DNA from: Incurvaria masculella
Lineage: Eukaryota; Arthropoda; Insecta; Lepidoptera; Incurvariidae
DNA length: 64,000 nucleotides
NCBI GenBank assembly: GCA_946894095.1
Contig: OX335651.1
Coordinates: 10,004,501 to 10,068,500, forward strand
Direction of reading: 5' to 3'
Within the stretch, counting starts at the first letter, position 1; each line of letters starts with the position of its first letter. The translations under genes and the position numbers were made by a program. Of this stretch, positions 38,001 through 50,000 are shown piece after piece. Below the pieces are notes generated by a model that was given only the letters and a program-made list of their open reading frames with translations, was not told where the DNA came from and searched no databases.

Positions 38001-41000
38001 TGTAGGTTACCTACCTATCAATGCAATAAAAAAAATGTATTCACCATTAACTTATTATGTATTCAAGCAAATAGCAGTACAAAGTAGGTTGATAAGGCTA
38101 ATGGAAAGCGCTACTGTGTCAGGTGTTCCTGGAAGACGGCAAGGTGAAGGTGGAGCTGAACACCAACAACTCGCCTAAGGTGATCCTGGACAACTACTCG
38201 GAGGAGTACAACGACGGCCGCTGGCACTCGGTGCTACTCACGATGGCCGCTGACAGTCTCACGCTCGCCGTGGACTACCGCCCTGTCAAGACAACCAGGA
38301 AGCTGCGGTTCTCCACCGGCGCCAACTATCTCATCGCCGGTGAGCTCTTACACTTACCTGGACTACTATGTTGTCCAAAACAGCTCGAGGAAATCTTCTT
38401 ATTCTTTTGCATATTCAAAATAAAATAAAATATACGTCTTTTCAATTTTACATTGTTTCCGCCATATTTTTTCTTGTCTTCCTTGACTAATCACAAGCTT
38501 GCAATTTTTCAAACTATTCAAATATAAAGCTACATTTTCGTTCCAGAATCTAACACTACATGGTGCTGATATTTACTGGTAGGCCAATCATAGCCTTGTA
38601 TTCGAAATGAGTGAATGGCACCAAATTCAAATTATAGTCATAAAAATAAAATACGAAACATTACAATCTTAAATATATAAAGGATGTCAGGCGAAAGGCG
38701 ATACAGGGAGTGCATTCCAGTTTGCTGATCTTATACATAAAGGATCTGCAGGATCAGTTGGTTCTTATTGGAGGAATGTGGTCAGTGATAGGGTTTCTAG
38801 TTCTGGCTTTTTCAAAGTGGGTGTTTTGTCTGTTTCTCGTTGAGCAATTTTGCAAAGGGGATGGAAAGATAGTGTTAATCCCGCCCGGGTTGGTACCATC
38901 GCATTGTTCCTAACCCTAGTTCCCAAGTCATGCGTTAGGCCAATATCTTACGTTCAGCTTTGAATTACATTACGTTATATTTCATCACATACGTGACTTT
39001 TTTTTATGTCAGGTACATGGATGTCTAATACCACACAACTACCGTTATGATATTAGCCCAATACACCACCAATTAGGTGCCATGCCAGGAACTTCCTTTT
39101 ATGAGCCTGGCTACATTGAACTGGATGGAAAACACAGACAATTTTTCATAGCCCCTTCGACTATCTTTTCATTCAATGCGATGGTACCAACACGGGCGGG
39201 CTTAAACCCTACCACCTAGTAGGGGGACCTACAGTTTTACATGGATTCCGAACCATGGATGAGCTTGCAGACGTCACATGACTGGACATGAATGGCTAAA
39301 AAAATCTTTGAAAAAAGTTTTGAAGAGCATTCTCTGTGGTATATACGATATAGCCTATATTAATTTGGAGTTTTAAGATCTCTACATTCTGAGATTCCTC
39401 GGGTATATATTTTTTTAAACAATAATTTCGCATTCATCGCCGTATTACCAGCTGAAAATGGTCATATTAAATCGAGAAAATTGTGTTGATGTCCAACGAC
39501 CGCGGTAATTTAAAAAGTATTTTAGAAGTTAGAACAACTGGACCCTTTTTTATTATGCAGGTCTATCAATATACTGTACACGGATTTACATTGTCGTATG
39601 ACTTGCAGGAGGCAAGTCGGGGCACCGCTCGCGAGGTTTCGTCGGCTGCATGCGGCTCATCTCGGTGGACGGCAACTACCGCATCCCCTCCGACTGGAAG
39701 AAGGAGGAGTTCTGCTGCACCAACGAGGTCGTCTTCGACGCGTGCCAGATGACTGACAGGTACTAATATTCAAGCGGTAGAGGCTTTTTCAAAATCTGTT
39801 AAGAATCTGCAAGCAACTTTGGAACTTGCAAGGTAAATTAAAAGGAGGCAGTTGTTATTGGTTGGGAGAGAAATGGGTGATAGAGACAGTTTCGTAGATC
39901 AAAGGGCAGGGGAAAAATATATGATTCAAGTTCATCATCATCATAGCCCCATTTGCATAATGATGAATCCGAAGGTGAATCTCTGATACAAAGTCTAGGC
40001 AAGTAAATAGGGGAACAAGCCTTAAGGTGGCCCAACCCAGCGGGCCGAACTCATTTGCAGGCACGGTACAAAACCGTGCTGTAGCGCTCTGGGACCTTCT
40101 CTGTTTAAAAAAAAAAGACAGCCCCCGTGATGAGGAAGATGCAACATATCCACAAAAAAGACAATGTGCATAGTGTATGATTTGATAAGATTTACGAAAA
40201 TTTTTATTACAAAACGACTTATAGCTAAAAGTAAACCACGACCGCTGTAGTAAAAAATCTTTGTTAGAAAATCTTTGACCGCTGTAGTAAAAAATAGAAA
40301 CGGGGAAAGAAGATCACGCCCATATTTCTTTTCAGAGATCCCAAGTTTTACTCAAAGTAGCTTTATTTGATCGAACTAGATGTCTGATGACCGTTGGCAT
40401 TGTAAAATTGTGTTTGGTTTCTAAGTTATAAAGTCCGAAAGTTCGAATTATTCGCGCGTTTTATACAATAACTTTTGGAGGTGGATTACGCAGTGATAAA
40501 GTAAGAACATCTTAAAAAGATTAGTCATCAGGCATAGCTTATTTAATTAAGATTTATGATCTATTTGGATTTGTTAAATTTTTTACTACAGCGGTCGTGG
40601 TTTATTTTTAGCTATAAGTCGTTTTGTAATTAAAATTTTCGTAAATCTTACCAACTCATACACTATGCACATTGTCTTTTTTGTGGACATGTTGCATCTT
40701 CCTCATCATGGAGCCTGTCTTTTTCTTTGAAACAGAGAAGGTCCCAGAGCGCAACAGCACGGTTTTGTACCGTGCCCGCGAATGAGTTAGTCCCGCCGGG
40801 TTGGGCCACCTTAAGGGCGTGATATCCCCTGATGGCATTAATATCCATAAGGGCGTAAGTGAAACTATATTTTATCATTTTTAAAAATAACTACTATTTA
40901 TTTTGGAATTTCAAAAAGATGAAAGTTGCTTTGATGGTCTAGCTATATTTTAAACCTATAACGGTAAATATCTGACGCTCATATTCTGTGTTTAAACTTT

Positions 41001-44000
41001 TTTGTGAAAGTTTATGAATATTTGTCTAATTCGAGAACACAAAACACCAGAGGCTGACAGTTTAATTTAAAAATTTTAACTGGACCATCAATCTACACAT
41101 TGACTTTTTTGTTTACCGAAATTCGTTGTGGTTATTTTTAATAAAAATCAAATGTTGTTTTACTTATTTCCTTATCAAACTGAACTCAATTGATCCTTAT
41201 CATACCCTTAAAGGTAGGTTTTCTTGTATTAAGGTGGCCCTACCCGCTCATTTCCCCATACAAAAGGGGAAAGAAGATCACGCCTATATTTCTTGTCAGA
41301 GATCCAAAATTTTGCTCAATATAGCTTTATTTGATTGAACTATATGTCTGATGACCATTGGCATTGTAAAATTGTGTTTGGTTTCTAAGTTATAACGTCC
41401 GAAAGTTCGGATTTTTCGCGCGTTTTATACAATTACTTTGGAGGTGGATTACGCAATGATAAAGTAAGAACATCTTAAAAAGATTAGTCATCAGACATAG
41501 CTTGTTTAATCAAGATTTATAATCTATTTGGTTTTTGTTAGATTTTTGACTACAGCGGTCGTGGTTTACTTTTAGCTATAAGTCGTTTTGAAATTAAAAT
41601 TTTCGTAAATCTTACCAAATCATACACTATGCACATTGTCTTTTTTGTGGACAGGTTGCATCTTCCTCATAACGGAGCCTGTCTTATTCTTAGAAACAGA
41701 GAAGGTCCCAGAGCGCAACAGCACGGTTTTGTACCGTGCCCGCAAATGAGTTGAGGCCGCCGGGTTGGGCCACCTTAATGAAGTTAATCATTTTGATGCA
41801 ATGGAACCATGGCATACCAAGGATTTTAAGCTGGATCTTGGAATAATTTAAAACTATTTATATTCTAGATTTGGTCAATGACGTAACCCAGTTTTCAGAA
41901 AGTGATTCTTTTGGGAGAGTACTTAGTTCATATTGGTAGTTTCACTGAGTGGTTATGGTGCTGTCTCTAAACACAAAAAAAACAATAGATGTTATTAATA
42001 AACTTTCTAGAATAGAAGAGTGGAGAGACAGCGGCGCAGGACACAATAGCAGATAGCTACACAAAACTAATTAAGCTGTATTTACTATTTCCTGAAAAGA
42101 CTATTCCAGAGAGATTATTATTAGTTTCTATGAAAAATGTGTCTCCTGGCCAGCATTATTACACTCCAAACATATGTAAGTTTCATTTGTTATCATTCAT
42201 GGTTTATTCATGTCAACTGCTGGGTGTAATTTATCTGATATCGTTTTGTAAATTTGACTATGTTTTCCCGAATGTAATCAATATACAGCTGTACATTTGT
42301 GTAAGTAATCCGTGCTATATACAGATGCAATCCGAACCCTTGTGAGCATGGCGGCGTGTGCCGTCAGAACTCGATGGAGTTCCTCTGTGAGTGCGGCGGC
42401 ACGGGCTACGCGGGCGCTGTCTGCCACTCCTGTGAGTACTCATCTCCTTTTGCATTAGGCTACGTGGACTTGTGTGTTGTCATTGAGCTGATTGTTGTTA
42501 TCTACATGCTATATGTACGCTGCCCTGCCGTACAATTTTAATTCACAGGATTTGTCCCTTATAAGTGACACTATTTACTGTTGCAATAGTACAGGATGTG
42601 TTATTTTTCTCAAAATCAATGATTTCGATTTCTGGCTAGGAAAATGATTTTTTCATAAATCTAAAATTTTTTTTTATCAAAATTGGCCTCTTGACTCGTT
42701 TGAGCTTTTTTTTGCTATTTATTTTAGTTTTGGATTTGGCCCTGCAGACACACTTGAAACATTGATCCTGTATACATAATCTGCCTAACCATACATTATC
42801 AAACATTTACTGTTTGTTTTGTGTCATTACATATATTCTATAATTTCAGTCTTTTAAACAAGCATTCTGTCAAAAGTTCAAATCGTGATTTTATGGTTTT
42901 ATGGGTTTTCTGAACGTGGGTCTGTTGCAGCGATCAACCCGCTGTCGTGCCAGGCCTACAAGAACGTGCAGTCTGTGTCTCGCTCGGCTAAGATAGACAT
43001 TGACGTTGATGGCTCCGGGCCCCTGCCTCCCTTCCCCGTCACCTGCGAGTTTTATTGTAAGGGTTCCAATTATTCTTTATTGCCAACTATCGAGTGCACA
43101 ATGGCTCATAAAATCCCTAAATAAAGGCTCTCAAAAATATTAAAAAATGAATGTAACGGATAAATCATCCATCATCAGATATTGAGTTGCACGAAACACA
43201 TTTTTGTCAAAGTTAGATAGGCCAGGCATCAGAGCACAACGAACATTTCAATTGATCAGGATTTGTTCATGCTATGACATTGAGGTCCTTTTGAGCACCT
43301 GGCCCTTTCATTTCATTGTTGTGATATTAGACCATTACACCTTATTTCCGAAGAACCATAGGTAACTTTTTTTTTAGCATAGCTGCATTAACTTGAATAA
43401 AAGATAGTCTCTTGGACTATCTTTTAGTCTACTATATTGTAAGTAAGGAATGGGACCTCCAGTTTAATTACTTATTTATATTTCAATATCACATAAAGAG
43501 TTTGCTGACTTTGGGTCTTGAAGCCATGAACTCATATATGAGAGAGCACAGATGCTACCGCTAGTTTACGTCAATATTTGTCGAGATCTCTTTATAAGGA
43601 AGGTGTATTTGTAGCGGACGGTCGGGTACTGACGGCCGTGGAGCATGCGACCGGTGTGGGAACAATAGTGGACGGCTTCCAAGAGCCAGGCAGCTTCCGG
43701 CAGGACATCGTGTACGACGCCTCCCGGGAGCAGCTTGAGGCCTTGCTGAACCGCTCTGCTACGTGCAGCCAACGCCTCTCCTACTCCTGCCGACACTCGC
43801 GCCTGCTGAATTCTCCTAGTGAGTACATTTTATGTAGCGGACGGTCGTGTACCGATGGCTGTGGAGGATGCGACCGATGGGAGCAGTGTAGTGGATGGCT
43901 TCCAAGAGCTAGGTAGCAGAGTATTCTGACTTTGCACTTGCTCCATGCTACCTGATTTCATTCTGTAACAAAAAAGTGCTGAACGGAGATATTTGTGCCC

Positions 44001-47000
44001 GAACTAAACTAATCCCACACGTAATTTGGAACGAACGAAATGTGGAACAAGCTGCCAAAAGATGTCGTTGAAGCACCTTCCAACAATTCTTTTAAAAACA
44101 GGCTTGACAAACACCTAAAGAGACACCGGCACATATAGTCATGGAATGTAGACAACTGCAGACATTTTGTACGGGGGTCTTTAGCTTCGAAAGGAGCGAC
44201 CCGCAAGTGTGGAAAGACCCTAAAGGGCTGCTACGCTTTGTGGAAGAGCTCGGCTGGCTGAAGTGAGCCAAAAGTCGGGTTACTGAGCACAACGGCCTCG
44301 TGTCAAGTGCGTTCAAGCGTCGGCAGCCACTCGCCGACAACAACAACAACACCAACACCTAGCCCCAGTTGCACGAAGAGACGGCCGAGTTAATCAATGT
44401 TCAAACACATCACTTGTAGTGATCCGCATAGAGTTCCTTCCATACTGTCCACACAAAGTGACGTGTTTGATCATACTTTGACGTAGATTTTGATTTTTTG
44501 TCCTTTCGTGCACTCGGCCCCCAAAGACACTAAACTAAAGTAACCGTAATAACATAGCACCAGTGAACCTAGACATGAACACATTAGCTTAGGCTGTTCG
44601 TTCATCAAATAAATAAATAAATAATTTACCTAGTCAATTCACATACTTATTTCTAACTCTGTTTATTCGATGCCGATTTTTCACAGCATGTCCAAGCCAT
44701 AAATAAACCTTGTATTTACTGCGCAGGCGACGAGCAAAATTACCATCCGTTCGCTTGGTGGGTGTCCCGCGATGGGCAGCGTATGGACTACTGGGCGGGC
44801 GCGCTGCCCGGCTCGCGCAAGTGTCAGTGTGGCGTGCTCGGCTCTTGCGTCGACCCCACGAAGTGGTGCAACTGTGACGCCGAGCGCTTCCCCATCAACG
44901 GACAGAATCAAATGGGTAATTTGAATACCAGTTTTGTGCAGTCCCCGCCAGGAATGCCAAAGAAAAAATTGTTTCTTCTATGATTTTTATAATATACATG
45001 GCTAATACCACTCCCACCGTCATTATTTAAGCCCAAACTAGGAATCCAGTGTACCTCTAAGAATTAGGTGCCACGCCAGGACATTTCTTTCATGAGTGCG
45101 AAGTATTGAACTTTATGGAAAACACAACCAGTTTTCATTGCCGCGTTGACCATCTGTTCATTCAATGTGATGGTACCTACCCTGGTGGGCTTAACATTTT
45201 CCCTAATAGAATGAACCTACTATTTTAGATTGACCCATGACAAAACATAGACCCCGTATCCAACACCATTTGTCAGTGTATAGACTCAGATCAGTTGTTC
45301 TACAGGCCTAGATAGAGGATTAATTTGATGCTGAATAAATATGTTTCCTTTCCTTCTGACATGTTTGAATTTTTTAGAATTCCTGGACGATGGCGGCGAG
45401 ATATCTGAGAAAGAGTATCTGCCGGTGAAGCAGCTTCGCTTTGGAGACACCGGAAGCCACCTTGATGAGAAAGAAGGGCGCTACACCCTTGGACCTTTGC
45501 TGTGTGAAGGAGATGGTACGTAATGTCCACATCACATTTGAAAGTGTCTAGATGCAGTGTGTAGACGCAGTTTTTAGCCATAAAATAGTAATAGCATAGC
45601 AATCAGTTTTCTAATTTATATGCATGTATGTAGTTTGCGAATGGGAAGTCTTGCCAATAATAATTGGTAATTTATTTGATTATTCTTGCAGATCTATTCA
45701 ATAATGCAGTGACATTCAGAATAGCCGACGCAACCATCAATCTGCCCACATTTGATATGGGACACAGCGGTGACATTTACTTTGAGTTCAAGACTACCAA
45801 GGAGAATGCTGTTCTTTTACATTCAGTGGTAAGATGTCCTCAAGTTTTGTGCTTGAAGCAGAGACATAACTTCCTATTCTTTCTTTATTTTCATTTTACA
45901 ATTTAAAATTTTATCAGGTTCAATTTTTCATTTATATGTACGATAGGTCCAGCAAAAATATCACATGTCAGAGGTTTTTACACGCAACTCAGGTAAAAAA
46001 AATTTTTTTATTGTTCACCGGGCCACTCAAAATTTTTAACTTTGTACATAGAATCTTGTCTAATTCCTCCTACGAAGAAGTTATGATACTTAAAAATCTC
46101 CATTACAAGACACTAGACTCAACAGTTTTATGTTAAAAGCATGGATTTTGAGTAGGGTAACCGGGGAAAACATAAATTCATAATCTTTCGACTAAAAATA
46201 ATAAAATTAAGATGGAGGTACTTTTTTTAATGTTAAGCGCGGCATATGATGCACGCCAGGACCTCACAAAAAAGCCCATGGGCTTTTGGACTTTCACAGG
46301 GGCTGCGAAAACCATGTCGGCCGGCCGGGTGCTTCTTAACACCATGTTTGAAGGGCCCCAGGTTGTAATTTGAGGGAAAAACTTTGGCAGGGAGTCGATT
46401 CCATAGTTTACCGACTCTATAGATAAAATATCTTGTGATGATGATAAATGTTGTGTGATGAAGATAAAAGTTGGAATCGGGTAGAGGGTTACGGTGACAT
46501 CAGTCAGCGTGTTTGCGTCCACTGCTGGACATACGCCTCTCAAATTTTCCTCCAGTCCTCCCGGCCCTCAGCGGTACGGAAACTTGGCTTTCAGCCGATG
46601 CACTTGATGTCGTCCCACCTGGTGGTCTTCCCACAATCCGTTTTCCTGTCCACGACCGCCAGTGTAGGGCACGGTTACACCAACGATCGTCGTCTCTTCG
46701 ACTGACGTTACCAGCCCACTACCACGTGAGCTTAGCCACCCGATGTCCAATAACATCGGTGACATAGGTATTAGTATTGATACCAGGTTGCCTACAGGGC
46801 GTGCAAGACTACATCAAGCTGTCGATCATCGGCGGCGACCAGCTGCAGTTCAAGTTCCAAGCGGGCAACGGGCCGCTCGGCGTATCGGTGGAGACGAGCA
46901 ACCGCCTCGCCGACAACCAGTGGCACTCCGTTTCCATTGAGCGCAACAGGTCCTTTCACAAAACCATTTGTGGTCTCCGATCACCGTACCTTCCACAGCT

Positions 47001-50000
47001 TTCAATACAGTAGATATCATTACCTAGCATAGCGCGCTGTGCTTACAAGACGAACAAGTGAGACGTCAATTCAATTACTACTACCGCGAGTTAGAGCCAC
47101 AATTTAAGAGGTAGAATAAATTCTTTCGAGGTTATGCAATTTACAATGTATGCATTTTAATTTAATTAGATTCTCTTTCTGTTCATCTATTGAGAATTCT
47201 TTGTTAATGCTGCTCTGACAAAATTGTCCATATTTTCCATCCAGGCTATCAACGCTATGGAGTAAGCGCTATCGAGAGAGCGACATCGCCGGTCAAAAAT
47301 ATTGTATGCGTTTGACAGTTGGTATCGAGAGCACTTTATAATATTTTTTATACAACGTATACAATGTTTTTTATCATAACGGTAGTTGCGTGGTATTAGC
47401 CATGTCAGGTTGCATAAATCAACCTCTAAAGTGGTGACTGCGACCGCAGGAAGGAAGCGCGTATTGTGGTGGACGGCGCTCTGAAGAATGAGGTGCGCGC
47501 GGCGCCGGGGCCGGTGCGAGCGCTGCAGCTCTCCTCGTACCTGGTGATGGGCGCCACCGTGGACTACCGCGACGGCTTCGTGGGCTGCATGCGCGCACTG
47601 CTGCTCAACGGGCGGCCCGTCGACCTGCGCGGGTACGCCCAGAGAGGTACGCGTGTTGCACAAGTCTTCCAGATCGGAGTTCCAGACCTTGCCATGTGGA
47701 TTAATATTTTGACATTGAGTTTATAATGGCCTGCAACCAAAACACCGTTTGGATCTTCGAAACAACTTGTTTGATAAGAATTCTTTAAGGCCGTGTTAAT
47801 AACCAAAACTAACATTGTTAGATTACAAGGAAGTGACTACCATCAGGATAAAAAAAACTCACAAACACTCAAAGTGATCACCATAGCCTGTCTAAAATAA
47901 AATAAAATAAAATAATAAATGAACCTAAGACCTCAGTAAGGTCACTATTTCATGCGCTCTCTCTCTCTCTTTCACACTATCATTATGCACATCGCACAGT
48001 ATTTGAGGAGTCTCCACCAGTCTCAGTAGCCATTTTATGGTCCAATTTACTCTTTTACAGCAGAAATTCTGTATTGATTAACAAATCTTTTTGAAGCTCT
48101 GATTACATTAACAATTTCTTACTTTACTTGGTAATATGACCAGGGAGAAACAAAACAAATGTTAGATCTACACTAGTGCTAAGTGTTGTTTGCGCTTATT
48201 TATATTGTATCAGCAATTGCTTGTGAGTGAAGCGTACTTTATGTCTGTTGTGTCGGCAGGATTGTATGGTGTGTCGGTGGGCTGCGTCGGTCGCTGTGCG
48301 TCGAGTCCCTGCCTCAACAAGGGCACCTGCCTCGAGGGCTACGACGGGTACACGTGCGACTGCAGATTCACCGCGTTCAAGGGGCCCATCTGTGCTGACG
48401 GTACCACAATTCCCTCCTTCACTCACTAAGGGTCACCTTTTGCCCTTCGATCCGGACTTTTATTTTATCATCGACACCATTATATCACATGTAGACATAA
48501 TCCAATCCAAAATTGGATTTTTGTACAGCTACGCTCTTGTTATGGAAGGAGCTCATTTTCTGCACAGCACAGTCCTACTGTTGTCTCTAAGATTAGATCT
48601 TCTGGTGGCTGTTTTTTTTAAATTTATAAATGGTAAATCTAACTCTACTGGGTCGGTACAGTACTTTTTATTGTATTTTATTAACTGATAGCCGCGGTAC
48701 CCGGATCCGCAGGCGACAACATCTAAACCAATATTTTTTTCTTATAAGTAACTATCTTTCAAGCGGGAACAAACCACACAAATAAACAAAATTTACTTGA
48801 AGTCGGTTGGGTGGTTTGGGAGATTAGTGCATACGAACATAGTGACACGTGATTTTTATAGTACATACATTATTTTATCTTTCCATACAGATGGATTATC
48901 TGGATTTTCGATTATACCGACTACGCCTGGTCCCAGTTAGTCCCACCTTGTACTGTACTCAATTTTCGGTTAACTTTTTCTAGGAATTACTCCACTTGCT
49001 TATTAAATATTTAAACACTTTTTTTTCCAACTTTTTTTGTACATTCGAAAGAAATAAAATGATCTATTTGTACTTTACAGAAATTGGAGTAAATCTGCGA
49101 CCGAACTCGATCATCAAGTACGACTTCATGGGTTCGTGGCGGTCCACCCTGAACGAGAACATCCGAGTGGGCTTCACCACCACAAATCCAAAGGGGTTCC
49201 TGCTAGGATTCTATTCCAACATCTCCGGAGAATATTTGACAATGATGGTGGCTAATTCAGGTATGTTGGTACCAAAATACTTGGTACCGCCAGTGTAATG
49301 TGTAATGCTTACAACATTTGTCTTGTATAATAATGCTTATGTTCCGTTGAGCAGGAAATCTTCGGGTGGTGTTTGACTTTGGGTTTGAGAGACAGGAGAT
49401 AATATTCCCCAACAAACATTTTGGTCTGGGGCAGTACCACGATGTTCGGCTTTCCAGGAAAGACAGCGGTTCCACCCTTGTTCTTCAGGTAAATTTCAGC
49501 TGCTGGCATTCTTGTGATAGATATATTTCTTTGTCTTATAAAAATCTATAAAAATTAAACAAATTTCCAAATCCGGTCTGCCACTGATAAAAACTTGTTT
49601 ATTAAGATCTTTTACATATATTGCCTTTTACTGATGACTTTGCTCTAAGCCATCTTACTAAGTTCTTTACCTTCCTAACTACTATATATCTATCATCGCC
49701 AAGTGGTTGAGTAAGGCCACTGAATTGTAAGCTTAGGCCGTCAATTGTAATAAGCTTAATCAAAATAAAGTCCATACATAAGCTTGACCGATATAAACCA
49801 TATGGGTCAAGGATCCTTTTTTATGGTTCCATATGGTTTATGGCCAACGGAACCGTATTACTAAGCCTCCGCTGTCCGTCCGTCTGTCACAGGGCTGTAT
49901 CTCATGAACCGTAATAGGTAGGCAGCTGAAATTTTCACAGATTGTGTATTCACTTTGCCGCTATAACAACAAATAAGTAAAATGAAAACATTTAAGAATT

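Noticed and set aside
46178..46543. 121-codon minus-strand frame in Nrx-IV intron 16
   Set aside because: Overlaps an RTE fragment at one end, has no recognisable domain, and looks like repeat debris.
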